A model generated the notes under the pieces. The model was not told where the DNA came from, ran no database searches, and worked only from the letters and a program-made list of their open reading frames with translations. Of a stretch of 64,000 nucleotides of DNA, positions 55,380 to 64,000 are shown one piece after another. The stretch covers positions 1,216,196 through 1,280,195 of the forward strand of contig NZ_JACAWV010000022.1 of NCBI RefSeq assembly GCF_013390595.1. Direction: 5' to 3'. Source of the DNA: Rhizobium sp. RM (lineage in GTDB: Bacteria > Pseudomonadota > Alphaproteobacteria > Rhizobiales > Rhizobiaceae). Numbering within the stretch: the stretch's first letter is position 1; each line of letters starts with the position of its first letter. Both the position numbers and the translations under genes were made by a program.

Positions 55380-56375
55380 ATGAAAAAAGCACTGTTTTCT
55401 CTCCTGCTCATCGTCGCTGCCGCTGCAGCCTGGTATTGGCAAGACCAGCGGAAAGCTGAGGAAACCGGTGTTCTCACTATGTTTGGTAATGTGGATATTC
55501 GGCAGGTCTCACTCGCCTTTGACGGCAGCGGCAGAATTGCAGAGCTCAATGCTGAAGAAGGTGACCGCGTGATTGCCGGACAGGTCGTCGGCCTGCTTGA
55601 TAACAGGACACTCGAGCTTCAGGCAAATGAGCAGGAAGCGAATGTCGACGTGCAGCGACAAACCCTTCTCAAGCTTCGCAACGGCTCAAGACCTGAAGAA
55701 ATCGCCCAGGCGCGTGCCCAACTCGCTTCGGCAGAAGCATCGGCAGCACGTGCCGAACAGGATTTCACCCGTGCCAGCCGATTGCGCTCGCCCTCCGGTG
55801 GCGCGATCAGCGAGCAAAGCTACGATCAGGCACAGGCAGACGCCCGCGCCGCAACCGCAAAGGTCAATGAACTGCGTGCAGCCCTGCAACTGGCGGAAGC
55901 CGGTACGCGAAAGGAAGACATTGCTGCCGCAGAGGCACAACTCAAGGCATCGGAAGCGAGCCTTGCGCTTTTGCGACACCAGATCGACCAGGGCCAACTC
56001 CGTGTTCCCATGGACGCCGTCATCCGATCGCGCCTGCATGAACCGGGCGACATGGTTACATCCGCCTCCCCCGTATTCTCTCTTGCCCTGACCGATCCCA
56101 AATGGATTCGCGTCTATGTCGACGAAGCTGATATCGGCAAGATCAAGCCGGGGATGCAGGCGCGGATCATGACAGACAGTCACCCGGATAAAGCCATCGA
56201 AGGCAAGGTGGGTTACATTTCCTCCGTAGCTGAGTTTACACCGAAATCAGTGCAGACAGAGGAGCTCCGCACCAGCCTCGTCTATGAAGTGCGTGTGATC
56301 GTTACGGACACCGAAAACGTGTTGCGTCTTGGCCAACCGGCAACGGTTCGCCTGCAAATCGGGGCGCCATCGTGA
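55380..56375 (+). CDS. HlyD-family efflux adaptor (YbhG-like)
   Basis: This 331-residue membrane-fusion protein has an N-terminal signal/anchor (MKKALFSLLLIVAAAAAWYW), a lipoyl half (GSGRIAELNAEEGDRVIAGQVVGLLD), an Ala-rich coiled coil (about 75-200) and a C-terminal barrel. It should link the ABC-2 pump encoded by the next three genes to an outer-membrane channel. Its stop overlaps the GTG of the ATPase gene by four bases. Confidence 0.9.
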   Translation: MKKALFSLLLIVAAAAAWYWQDQRKAEETGVLTMFGNVDIRQVSLAFDGSGRIAELNAEEGDRVIAGQVVGLLDNRTLELQANEQEANVDVQRQTLLKLRNGSRPEEIAQARAQLASAEASAARAEQDFTRASRLRSPSGGAISEQSYDQAQADARAATAKVNELRAALQLAEAGTRKEDIAAAEAQLKASEASLALLRHQIDQGQLRVPMDAVIRSRLHEPGDMVTSASPVFSLALTDPKWIRVYVDEADIGKIKPGMQARIMTDSHPDKAIEGKVGYISSVAEFTPKSVQTEELRTSLVYEVRVIVTDTENVLRLGQPATVRLQIGAPS

Positions 56376-58147
56376 CCAAAGCCGATACAACCGTCGCGAT
56401 CGAGAACCTCCGAAAGACCTTCAAGGGTCCAGACGGCGGGCCGGTCGTCGCCGTCGACGGTATATCGATGACAATGCGCCCAGGCGAACTCACAGCACTC
56501 GTCGGCCCAGATGGAGCCGGAAAGACGACCCTGATGCGGATGATTGCCGGTCTGCTCGAACCAGATTCAGGGTCACTCGCTGTTTTGGGCATGGATGTCG
56601 TCGCCACGCCGCAGGCTGTGCAGGATCGCATCAGCTACATGCCACAGCGGTTCGGCCTCTATGAAGACCTGAGCGTCCAGGAAAATCTTGATCTCTACGC
56701 CGACCTGCATGGCGTGCCGCAGCAGGAACGTCGGGACCGCTTTGCCCGCATGCTCGCGATGACGGATATGGCGCGGTTTACCGATCGGCCGGCTGGCAAG
56801 CTGTCCGGGGGGATGAAACAAAAGTTGGGGCTCGCTTGCACCCTCGTGCGCGCACCGGATCTTCTGCTGCTTGACGAACCGAGTGTCGGCGTCGATCCGT
56901 TATCACGCCGCGATCTCTGGGAAATCGTCCAGCAACTTGTCAATGACCAACAACTCAGCGTCATTGTCAGCACGGCTTACATGGACGAGGCAGAGCGCTG
57001 CGCTCAGGTGTTTGTCATGAACAATGGGCGGCTTTTGGCCAACGGAACACCTGAGCAACTTAAACACCGCGCAGAAGGGCTGACCTTCATCGCAACGCCG
57101 CCTGCGGGCGACCCAACTCGCGAGCTTCAGGCACATCTGATCGATGCCAAGGACGTCATCGTCGATGCAGTCCCGAAGGGTGGCAATGTTCGTTTCATTC
57201 TTCAGCCACAAGCCGATCAAGCCCTGACCGATCGACTTCTGAAAGACCTGGATGTCGCGCCGTGCCCCGAAGAACTGGAAGATGCCTTCATGATGCTTTT
57301 GCAGCAGGAAGCGCATGGCGCAACGCCCGCTACGGAGGCTTCCGACCAGCACGCGGCTCGATCGCCGTTACGGGCAGAAAACGACGAGAAGCCGGTCATC
57401 GTTGTTCGTGATCTGGTCCGGAAGTTCGGTGATTTTACGGCTGTGGCCAGCACCTCCTTCGATGTGGCTCGCGGGGAAATATTCGGCCTGTTAGGGCCAA
57501 ACGGCGCAGGCAAGACGACAACCTTCCGTATGCTGTGCGGTCTGCTCCCCGCCACCAGCGGCCATCTGGAAGTCGCAGGACACAACTTGCGAACTGCGCG
57601 CGCAGAGGCACGTGGACGCATTGGCTACGTTTCCCAGAAATTTGCGCTTTACGGCAACCTGACGGTTCAGGAAAACCTGGAATTCTTTGGCGGTGCTTAC
57701 GGTTTGCGAGGCAAAAAACTGCGCGAACGTGTCGATGCGGCTCTGGAACAATTCACGCTCAGCCCTTCCGCGCAAAGCGGTCTTCTTCCTACCGGTTACA
57801 AGCAGCGTCTGGCCATGGCGACCAGCCTCCTGCACCAACCGGACATCCTGTTTCTGGATGAACCCACGAGCGGCATCGACCCGCTTGCAAGGCGCGCCTT
57901 CTGGCGCACCATCACAACGCTGGCGAGACGGGGTGTGACGATCATCGTCACCACCCATTTCATGGAAGAGGCCGAATATTGCGATCGCATCGCCATTCAG
58001 GATGCAGGCCATCTCCTTGCGCTCGGAACACCTAAGGCGGTGCGCGAACAGGCCGGTGAGGCCGGCGCCACGGATATGAACAGCGCCTTCATTGCCATCG
58101 TCGAACAAGGACGTGCCGAACGAGACGCAAAAGAGGCTGCCGCATGA
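56372..58147 (+). CDS. Tandem ABC transporter ATP-binding protein (YbhF-like)
   Basis: This 591-residue protein starts at GTG and has two nucleotide-binding domains in one chain: the first with GPDGAGKTT, LSGGMKQKLGLA and LLLLDEPSVGVD, the second with GPNGAGKTT, LPTGYKQRLAMA and ILFLDEPTSGID. The second signature reads TGYKQ rather than SGGxQ, common in this family. It energises the YbhS/YbhR-type permeases. It overlaps both neighbours by four bases. Confidence 0.93.
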   Translation: MTKADTTVAIENLRKTFKGPDGGPVVAVDGISMTMRPGELTALVGPDGAGKTTLMRMIAGLLEPDSGSLAVLGMDVVATPQAVQDRISYMPQRFGLYEDLSVQENLDLYADLHGVPQQERRDRFARMLAMTDMARFTDRPAGKLSGGMKQKLGLACTLVRAPDLLLLDEPSVGVDPLSRRDLWEIVQQLVNDQQLSVIVSTAYMDEAERCAQVFVMNNGRLLANGTPEQLKHRAEGLTFIATPPAGDPTRELQAHLIDAKDVIVDAVPKGGNVRFILQPQADQALTDRLLKDLDVAPCPEELEDAFMMLLQQEAHGATPATEASDQHAARSPLRAENDEKPVIVVRDLVRKFGDFTAVASTSFDVARGEIFGLLGPNGAGKTTTFRMLCGLLPATSGHLEVAGHNLRTARAEARGRIGYVSQKFALYGNLTVQENLEFFGGAYGLRGKKLRERVDAALEQFTLSPSAQSGLLPTGYKQRLAMATSLLHQPDILFLDEPTSGIDPLARRAFWRTITTLARRGVTIIVTTHFMEEAEYCDRIAIQDAGHLLALGTPKAVREQAGEAGATDMNSAFIAIVEQGRAERDAKEAAA

Positions 58148-59274
58148 GCGCCTCCGGTTTCACGAGACGTCTGATCGCCCTGACCCGCAAGGAAATTCGC
58201 CAGATGCTGCGCGATCGGAGCAATCTGATCGTTGGACTGCTGTTGCCAGCAATCCTGATCCTGCTGTTCGGTTACGGCCTTTCTTTCGACGTAAAAGATG
58301 CGCGCGTAGCCATTGTCCTCGAGGATAGTTCTCCAACGGCCCGTCAGGCGGTCGCCGGGCTGCAAGGCTCGCCCTATCTCGCCCCCCGTTGGAGCAATTC
58401 GATGGCCGAGGCTGAGCGCATGATCCGCGCTGGTGAGACCGACGCAATTTTGCGTGTGCCTGGCGAGTTCTCACGCCGCCTCGCCGCCGGCAACGCTGAG
58501 CTCCAGCTTTTGCTCAATGGTGTCGATTCCAACACGGCCTCGGCAATAGAGACCTATGTCACAGCCGCTATCGCCATTCCGATACAACAACAAACCGACC
58601 GCGCCGGAAACAAACCCGCTGGACCGGCAAGCGTCGTCATCACACAGCGCATGTGGTTCAATGAGGTGGGCGAAAGCACCTGGTATCTGGTGCCGGGATT
58701 GATCGTGCTGGTCATGACGTTGATCGGCGCATTTCTGACTTCACTGCTGATCGCAAGGGAATGGGAGCGCGGCACGCTCGAATCCCTGTTCGTCACTCCA
58801 GTCCGACCACTTGAACTGGTTCTTTCCAAACTGGCTCCTTATCTCGTCATTGGAGGTATCGACCTCGTCCTGTGCCTTCTGGCGGCCAAATACCTTTTCG
58901 AAGTGCCGATGCGCGGCTCTCTCTGGATTATTATCGGAGCATCGATGCTCTATCTGCTGGTATCGCTCAGCCTTGGTCTTCTCATCTCCGGCACAACACG
59001 CAACCAGTTCGCCGCCAGCCAGATGGCGCTGCTCACCAGCTTCATGCCGGCCATGATGCTGTCAGGGTTCGTTTTCGACCTGCGCAACGTACCCGTGGTG
59101 ATCCAGATCATCAGCAAGCTTCTCCCGGCCACCCACTTCATGGGTCTCATCAAAACGCTTTTCATGGCTGGTGACTATTGGCCGGACATCGTGCGAGACT
59201 GCACGATCCTCGCTGTCTACGCGGTGGTCTTGATCGCACTGACACATCGCACTCTCAAGAAAACACTGGAGTGA
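58144..59274 (+). CDS. ABC-2 transporter permease (YbhS-like)
   Basis: This 376-residue permease has one N-terminal span (about 32-48), a long periplasmic loop and five C-terminal spans (about 180-370), typical of the ABC-2 type. It contains the WERGTLESLFVTPVRPLE coupling element. It is the first half of a heterodimeric export pore with the following gene, which starts 4 bp later. Confidence 0.92.
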   Translation: MSASGFTRRLIALTRKEIRQMLRDRSNLIVGLLLPAILILLFGYGLSFDVKDARVAIVLEDSSPTARQAVAGLQGSPYLAPRWSNSMAEAERMIRAGETDAILRVPGEFSRRLAAGNAELQLLLNGVDSNTASAIETYVTAAIAIPIQQQTDRAGNKPAGPASVVITQRMWFNEVGESTWYLVPGLIVLVMTLIGAFLTSLLIAREWERGTLESLFVTPVRPLELVLSKLAPYLVIGGIDLVLCLLAAKYLFEVPMRGSLWIIIGASMLYLLVSLSLGLLISGTTRNQFAASQMALLTSFMPAMMLSGFVFDLRNVPVVIQIISKLLPATHFMGLIKTLFMAGDYWPDIVRDCTILAVYAVVLIALTHRTLKKTLE

Positions 59275-59278
59275 GACG

Positions 59279-60391
59279 ATGGAGGCGGTGATCGGCTATA
59301 TCGCGAAAATCGTTTTTCTGTTCCGCAAGGAACTGATGGCCCTTCTCAAGGACCCATCCAGCCGGGCACTGCTGGTCGCGCCGGCGCTGATGCAGGCACT
59401 GCTGTTTGGTTATGGCGCAACCTACGATCTCACCCATGTTCCCTATGCCGTTCTGGACCAGAGCCGAGGCAAGGCTTCAACGGAACTGTTGAGCCGGCTG
59501 GACGGGACAGGCGTGTTCGAGCGCGTTGCAACGCTGACATCTTCCAGTGAGATTGCGGATGTCATCGACCGAGGTGACGCTCTGCTGGTGATTGCCATTC
59601 CCTCCGATTTCGAGACACGGCTGGCGGCAAACCGACAGGCTCCCCTTCAGGTCATTCTCGACGGTCGAAACTCGTCCACAGCAAGCCTTGCCGCCGGCTA
59701 CGTCTCGTCAATCGTCGCATCCTACAACCAGTCGCTTGGCCAAACGCCGTCCATCACTATTCTGAGGCGCGCCTGGTTCAACCCCAACCTGGAATCCCGC
59801 TGGAACCTGATGCCGGCGCTGATCGCCTCTCTGAGTATGCTGCAAACGCTCATGCTGGCGGCACTGTCCGTCGCTCGCGAAAGGGAACAGGGCACATTTG
59901 ACCAGTTACTGGTCACCCCGTTGACCCCACTGCAAATCCTGATCGGTAAGGCACTGCCGTCTATTCTCGTCGGCCTCATGCAGTCGACGATCATCTTCCT
60001 GATCATTCTCTTATGGTTCCAGATCCCGATGAATGGGTCGGTTTGGCTGCTTTATCTGGGGCTGGTCGGTTTTACGACGGCGTCGGTCGGCATAGGCTTA
60101 TCCATCTCTGCGGTATCGCTGACCATGCAACAGGCGATGCTCTACACGTTCATGTTGGTCATGCCGCTGACCCTGCTCTCCGGTCTGCTCACACCCATCC
60201 GCAATATGCCAATCATCCTGCAGATAGCCACATACGCCAACCCGCTCCGTTTCGGCATCGATCTGGTCCGGCGCGTTTATCTGGAAGGTGCCGGGCTTGG
60301 CGATATCGCCTTCAACTTCGTCCCGTTGCTGGCAATCGCCGTCGTGACGTTGCCACTCGCGGCATGGCTGTTCAGAAATCGGCTGGGCTGA
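59279..60391 (+). CDS. ABC-2 transporter permease (YbhR-like)
   Basis: This 370-residue permease has the same layout as its upstream partner, with the REREQGTFDQLLVTPLTPLQ element before the C-terminal spans. It completes the YbhGFSR-type tripartite efflux system. E. coli YbhFSR is linked to drug and sodium/lithium efflux; the substrate here is not evident from sequence. Confidence 0.92.
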   Translation: MEAVIGYIAKIVFLFRKELMALLKDPSSRALLVAPALMQALLFGYGATYDLTHVPYAVLDQSRGKASTELLSRLDGTGVFERVATLTSSSEIADVIDRGDALLVIAIPSDFETRLAANRQAPLQVILDGRNSSTASLAAGYVSSIVASYNQSLGQTPSITILRRAWFNPNLESRWNLMPALIASLSMLQTLMLAALSVAREREQGTFDQLLVTPLTPLQILIGKALPSILVGLMQSTIIFLIILLWFQIPMNGSVWLLYLGLVGFTTASVGIGLSISAVSLTMQQAMLYTFMLVMPLTLLSGLLTPIRNMPIILQIATYANPLRFGIDLVRRVYLEGAGLGDIAFNFVPLLAIAVVTLPLAAWLFRNRLG

Positions 60392-60512
60392 CAAACAGGT
60401 CACACCGACATTTCTTCCTTATATTTTATTTACGTCGAGAGCCTCGATCCGCAATCGAAACTCTATGCCGATCGGCGCTACCCAAGCTGCAAACAACCTG
60501 CAGCCGCATTGA

Positions 60513-60935
60513 ATGCACAACGACTTGTTCGACACCGCCACACTTCGCCACCGCCTGCTGAACGGATCGCAGCTCCGTGAGGAGCATGTGTGGTGCCTGG
60601 CAAAACAGGCTTTTCCTGCGCTCTGTTCAGACAAAACCGTAGCAGCCGTGCGCTTTCAATCGTTCCTGCGTGCGAACGCGCTTCTCGATGCGATGGTTCT
60701 GGCCATCTCGACGCTCTCTCCGCCCATATGTCTCGACCATATGCGACGAACGGGAAGCGACTGGTTTTGTTCGGCATCGACCGATGTCGAAGGCCACGCG
60801 GCAAAAGCAACCGGGAAGCACAGGGATATGGCGGCTGCCATGTTCATTGCCCTTCTGGATATTTTCGAACGCCGAAACGGTGGCCAGTCCAAGCGCAAGA
60901 CAAGACTAATCGCAAACGAAGACAAGGATGAATAG
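60513..60935 (+). CDS. Uncharacterised protein, 140 aa
   Basis: This is a soluble, probably helical protein with a basic/acidic tail (SKRKTRLIANEDKDE). Its last codons overlap the start of the DapA-like gene by 8 bp, suggesting co-transcription. I recognise no family and no motif. Two overlapping frames in the same span give less protein-like translations. Confidence 0.55.
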   Translation: MHNDLFDTATLRHRLLNGSQLREEHVWCLAKQAFPALCSDKTVAAVRFQSFLRANALLDAMVLAISTLSPPICLDHMRRTGSDWFCSASTDVEGHAAKATGKHRDMAAAMFIALLDIFERRNGGQSKRKTRLIANEDKDE

Positions 60936-61911
60936 CGTGCGGGAAAGTTCCCATTACAGACGTCGGTTAGCTGTTACGATGACCGCGCTGGTAACACCGT
61001 TGCGTGGACATAGTGTCGATTACGCAGCCTTTGACCACCTGGTGGAGTGGCAGATTGATCAGGGCGCCGAAGGCCTCGTCCTCAATAGCCTGACAGCAGA
61101 AGCACCGACTTTGACGGAAACGGAACGCCGCAGTTTGATAAGCCGTTGCGTGCATATCAGCAAAGGCAAGATTCCCATTGTGGTCGCAACCGGGACGAAC
61201 AGCACAGCCACCACCTGTGACAGAACCCGCGAGGCCGAACATCTCGGCGCCGACGCCGTTCTAATAGTCCAGCCATATTATAATCGCCCGGCCCAGAAAG
61301 GCATCATTCACCACTTCGAAGAAGTGGCAAAGCGAACCGCGATGCCGATCCTCGTTCAGAACGATCCAGGTCATGCGGCAGTGGACATGAGTTTGGATAC
61401 CATTCATCGCCTGTCGCAAATACCGAGTGTGATTGGCGTCGTTGACGACACCGCCGACTTTGGCCGTATCATCGCACACCGCAGCTGCATCGATCCCGAA
61501 GTCCTGAGTTTTTGCAGCAACGACGCCGCAACGGTCAGTCTTCTGGCCCAAACCCACGGATCGATATCGAGCGTCGCAAACCTCTGCCCATCGCTGGTTT
61601 TGGACCTGCATCGCGCGATACGCGACGGTGACCTGCAGCAGGCATGCGAGATCGATAAAAAATTGCGTCCCTTGATAAAAGCGGTCTCGCAGGAAAATAC
61701 TCCTGCCGGATTGAAACAGGCTCTGTCCCGCTTGCGCGGTATTGATGCCTCAGTCCGACTTCCGCTGACAAACATTTCGGACGAGACGGCGCAGTCGATC
61801 TTTCAGGCGCTGAAGACACTGCGAAGCGAATGCGATAACTGCGGAAGATCGGACCTGGTTATCGAGGCAAAAAGCGCACGCCAAATGGCCAGTGGCAAGT
61901 TGTCTTTATGA
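60928..61911 (+). CDS. DapA-fold protein lacking aldolase catalytic residues
   Basis: This 327-residue protein of the dihydrodipicolinate synthase/N-acetylneuraminate lyase family has TIM-barrel landmarks (MTALVTPL, VQPYYNRP, HFEEVAKRTAMPILV). Aligning to the DapA core, the Schiff-base Lys becomes Val172 (GVVDDTAD), the active-site Tyr of the YNVP motif becomes Gln144, the following Arg becomes His149, and the first Thr of GTTGE becomes Leu (SLTAE). It is therefore unlikely to perform the usual aldolase reaction and may be a pseudoenzyme or have a new activity. It is coupled to small unknown genes on both sides. Confidence 0.82.
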   Translation: MNSVRESSHYRRRLAVTMTALVTPLRGHSVDYAAFDHLVEWQIDQGAEGLVLNSLTAEAPTLTETERRSLISRCVHISKGKIPIVVATGTNSTATTCDRTREAEHLGADAVLIVQPYYNRPAQKGIIHHFEEVAKRTAMPILVQNDPGHAAVDMSLDTIHRLSQIPSVIGVVDDTADFGRIIAHRSCIDPEVLSFCSNDAATVSLLAQTHGSISSVANLCPSLVLDLHRAIRDGDLQQACEIDKKLRPLIKAVSQENTPAGLKQALSRLRGIDASVRLPLTNISDETAQSIFQALKTLRSECDNCGRSDLVIEAKSARQMASGKLSL

Positions 61912-62219
61912 AAAGATTATCTGGCGCACTTCTCTCCCCAATCGAAAACTTATGCGCCGATCCATATCGTTCATTGGCGCAGGGACGCCAAATGGCTGCC
62001 TGTTTCAAGGAGTGTTCACAGATGCATGGACGTTTTGGATTGTATTATCGGATGCAGAGCGAATTGCGCAGACGGGAGGCCACAGAAACCTTGGCCAACA
62101 AACGCGAGCCATTAAAGAAGCAACCTGCACCATCGGATTTCTTCATGCTGGTCAGGCTCATGGCTGTCGTAGGCGGCCTTTTGCTTGCCGTCTCGGTCGT
62201 CATGAACGCCATCCAATAA
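61908..62219 (+). CDS. Small single-span membrane protein, 103 aa
   Basis: Its ATG overlaps the stop of the DapA-like gene (ATGA), supporting translation. The product is mostly polar with a C-terminal hydrophobic span (about 80-98, FFMLVRLMAVVGGLLLAVSVV). No family recognised. Confidence 0.6.
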   Translation: MKRLSGALLSPIENLCADPYRSLAQGRQMAACFKECSQMHGRFGLYYRMQSELRRREATETLANKREPLKKQPAPSDFFMLVRLMAVVGGLLLAVSVVMNAIQ

Positions 62220-62270
62220 CCTCAGACAACCGAAAATCCTGAAAAACACCAATAACCGGAGTAAAAAAGG

Positions 62271-62573
62271 ATGCACGAGAAGCTCATCGAACCACCCCCT
62301 TCGACCAATGCCAGGTTCACCATCGGCCAAAATGAAAATGGCTGGTGGCTGGTCTGCGACAGGTTAGGCCTCGTCGGAGGACTGTTTATCGATAGAGCAT
62401 CGGCTGTGCGCTTTGCGAAAGACGAAAGCGACGGCCATCCAGAGCAGGTCGGCTACCTGCCGGAACGCCAGGACCTGAAGCTGAAAGACGTTTTCCGCGG
62501 CAGAAACTCCCAACGTTTTTCATTTGGAAGCCTGCCCCGCAGCATCAAACCACATATGCGGCGGGTGTCATAA
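62271..62573 (+). CDS. Uncharacterised small protein, 100 aa
   Basis: The start follows an AAAAAGG site. The core, GWWLVCDRLGLVGGLFIDRASAVRFAKDES, reads like a small DUF found in rhizobia that binds or senses something via a W-V-x-D-x-x-G-x-x-G-G pattern; I do not know its function. It is separated by 51 bp from the previous membrane protein. Confidence 0.6.
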   Translation: MHEKLIEPPPSTNARFTIGQNENGWWLVCDRLGLVGGLFIDRASAVRFAKDESDGHPEQVGYLPERQDLKLKDVFRGRNSQRFSFGSLPRSIKPHMRRVS

Positions 62574-62650
62574 CAGGCTTCCAGACCGCCCTGTCGCTTT
62601 TCATTCACCCGCAAGTCGACAGGGCGGTCTTTTCCAAGGACACAAACGAA

Positions 62651-62788
62651 ATGAACCGCGAACAACGATCCAAAGCCGCACGCGTGGTGCGGATGCGCGC
62701 ATTTTTTGAGCTATCGATGCTGTTCCTCATAGCGATCGGAGCCATCTCACTCACCGTCGCACCATCAATCTATCCGCATCTGCCTTAG
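62651..62788 (+). CDS. Very small membrane protein, 45 aa
   Basis: This frame of 45 codons, ATG 62651 to TAG 62788, has AAGGA about 10 bases upstream. The translation is a basic N-terminus (MNREQRSKAARVVRMR) followed by one hydrophobic helix (about 17-38) and a short tail, a plausible small inner-membrane protein. The evidence is the ribosome site and clean topology only. Confidence 0.4.
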   Translation: MNREQRSKAARVVRMRAFFELSMLFLIAIGAISLTVAPSIYPHLP

Positions 62789-62872
62789 GTGCATCCGAGT
62801 TAAACGTGAACGTTGCGCCACGACGAAGCTTAGGCGGGAATACGTCGTGCAAGAAAGCTGATTGAGAACGAA

Positions 62873-63226
62873 ATGACCGCTGCAGACCTTTATGCTTATC
62901 GGGTCGAGACGATTGAAATTACTTGGGATAACCTGACGTCGTGCCACGACTATCGTAAGAAGCTGGCAATTGCCTATTCTGCAGAGGAAGACCGCCCGAC
63001 GCGAGAAGAGCGTCTTTCCGCTTTGGTAAAGTTTGAGTCATTTTTCAAATCGGCACTTGAAGCTGCCCGACGCGTCGGTTCGGAAGGAAACTTCCTCATC
63101 GGTCCACACATAGGCTTTCTCCCCGGCAACGCCCGCATGTGCGCCTATCTCGTCTGGAAGGACGACGACCACGGCAGCACATTTATCGTATCGCCAATCG
63201 AAATGCGCTGGCTCACCAGCCACTGA
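62873..63226 (+). CDS. Uncharacterised soluble protein, 117 aa
   Basis: An acidic/basic mixed helical N-terminal half is followed by a region with GPHIGFLPGNARMCAYLVWKD and a short beta-like C-terminus. No family recognised. It lies alone with 84 bp upstream and 83 bp downstream to neighbouring frames on the same strand. Confidence 0.55.
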   Translation: MTAADLYAYRVETIEITWDNLTSCHDYRKKLAIAYSAEEDRPTREERLSALVKFESFFKSALEAARRVGSEGNFLIGPHIGFLPGNARMCAYLVWKDDDHGSTFIVSPIEMRWLTSH

Positions 63227-63309
63227 GAACATGACGCGTGGCTAACGGCGATCCCTGTGGCGCACTCCGCTCCCATCGGCCACACAGCTTGCTTAATTTC
63301 ACCGAGGTG

Positions 63310-63690
63310 ATGAGCGTGTTGACCAATCACCTTTTCGACATGGTCGACCACAATCCTTGCGACGGAAAGGTCGGAGACGGCCACCGCTATCAACAACTCG
63401 CTTGGATCTTCAAAGACTCAGGGCAAAACAAATACGTCTGGCCCTCTAATTTTCCCCTCGATCACCCGTCCGTGAAAGTCCGCAGTACGGCGACAATGCT
63501 CGTTCCCTATTTTGAAGTCTCACTTGACCTCGGTCTCGACAGTGAAGGCCGCAGCAACATTGGTATAGACAGCATCGTTGTCGGGCCAAGTTTACAAAGA
63601 GAGCGTATTCTCCAGGCTGCCACCATTGCCGTCAGGGAGTTCAGCGAGATCAGCTTAAGCCTGTCGGAGATACCGTACAGGTCGCTGTGA
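63310..63690 (+). CDS. Uncharacterised protein, 126 aa
   Basis: The start at ATG 63310 follows GAGGTG closely; a GTG at 63238 would add 24 residues with poor protein character. The product is a mixed alpha/beta soluble protein with no motif I recognise. It ends about 100 bp before the convergent tRNA. Confidence 0.45.
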   Translation: MSVLTNHLFDMVDHNPCDGKVGDGHRYQQLAWIFKDSGQNKYVWPSNFPLDHPSVKVRSTATMLVPYFEVSLDLGLDSEGRSNIGIDSIVVGPSLQRERILQAATIAVREFSEISLSLSEIPYRSL

Positions 63691-63789
63691 TCGCCAGCAG
63701 AGCCTGTGTCGTTCAAGGCCGCTTGCGGTTGATTTGGGGATTTTGTGTTTGTAGTTATTCTGGGAGGGTATTTTGTGCTTTGTGGGGAT

Positions 63790-63868
<79 letters not shown>

Positions 63869-63900
63869 GCACCATGACTTTGCCTTTGGCGAAGTCTCAT

Positions 63901-63920
63901 TCAGCAGATTTGTCTGCTGA
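63901..63920. repeat. Perfect 8-bp hairpin upstream of tRNA-fMet
   Basis: TCAGCAGA-tttg-TCTGCTGA forms a perfect stem-loop between the terminator and the tRNA (minus-strand direction). It may be a processing signal for a longer transcript that includes the tRNA. Confidence 0.45.
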
Positions 63921-63936
63921 GAAGTTGATATTATAA

Positions 63937-63962
63937 CAAAAAAGGCCGCGATGTGCGGCCTC
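63937..63962 (-). terminator. Rho-independent terminator upstream of tRNA-fMet
   Basis: On the minus strand the stem AGGCCGC-ACATC-GCGGCCT is followed by TTTTTGTTATAAT. It ends a transcript coming from beyond position 64000. TATAAT in the tail could also serve as the -10 of a separate tRNA promoter. Confidence 0.75.
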
Positions 63963-64000
63963 TGTTATGGGCTTGAGGCCCTTATGTGATGAGAAGATTT

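Noticed and set aside
63961..64000. Possible end of a minus-strand protein gene at the right edge
   Set aside because: All three short readings are open for too few codons to judge; no protein feature can be supported.

Overview
The window looks like the primary (circular) chromosome of an Agrobacterium-type member of the Rhizobiaceae. The strongest markers are telA, a hairpin-telomere resolvase (protelomerase) whose catalytic residues and numbering match those I recall for the Agrobacterium enzyme, and a translationally coupled lpiA-acvB pair. TelA implies that the cell also carries a linear replicon with covalently closed ends. No computation or database search was possible. Family assignments rest on motifs read from the translations and on remembered family knowledge.

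Layout. 1-5.5 kb: the end of a GntR-type regulator, then a carbohydrate ABC importer (binding protein, two permeases, UgpC-type ATPase) and a PfkB sugar kinase. 5.6-16.5 kb: a block that reads as a D-amino-acid-peptide utilisation island. It holds a DmpA-type aminopeptidase, a D-amino-acid aminotransferase, a LysR regulator, a D-aminopeptidase (DAP type), a complete dpp-type oligopeptide importer and an M19 dipeptidase. 16.6-21.1 kb: a small membrane protein gene, then lpiA (lysyl-phosphatidylglycerol synthase) and acvB.

21.2-52.5 kb is the most interesting part. It is a nearly complete alginate-type exopolysaccharide locus joined to a type I secretion system that probably exports a 1215-residue SGNH-esterase/VCBS/RTX protein. 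Recognisable are algA, algD, two PL5 (AlgL-family) lyases, algF, algX, algG, alg44, alg8, algJ and algI, plus three large Sel1-repeat periplasmic proteins in the place of AlgK. No AlgE-like outer-membrane porin is visible. AlgG is fused to a helical solenoid of roughly 650-700 residues. The phosphomannose-isomerase cupin of AlgA has lost its metal-binding residues. As I recall, acvB and telA are direct neighbours in A. tumefaciens C58, so this roughly 31-kb block looks like an island placed between them.

Predicted workings: AlgA and AlgD make GDP-mannuronate. Alg8 and Alg44 (PilZ, c-di-GMP responsive) polymerise and translocate it. AlgI, AlgJ, AlgF and AlgX O-acetylate it, AlgG epimerises it, the PL5 enzymes trim it, and the Sel1 proteins scaffold a periplasmic conduit. 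The RTX esterase, secreted by the adjacent ABC/HlyD pair, could act outside the cell on the acetylated polymer (inference).

53.1-64 kb: telA, a CecR-like TetR regulator divergent from a ybhGFSR-type efflux operon, a DapA-fold protein lacking the catalytic residues, a run of small uncharacterised genes, and an initiator tRNA-fMet on the minus strand next to a strong terminator, possibly the end of an rRNA operon.
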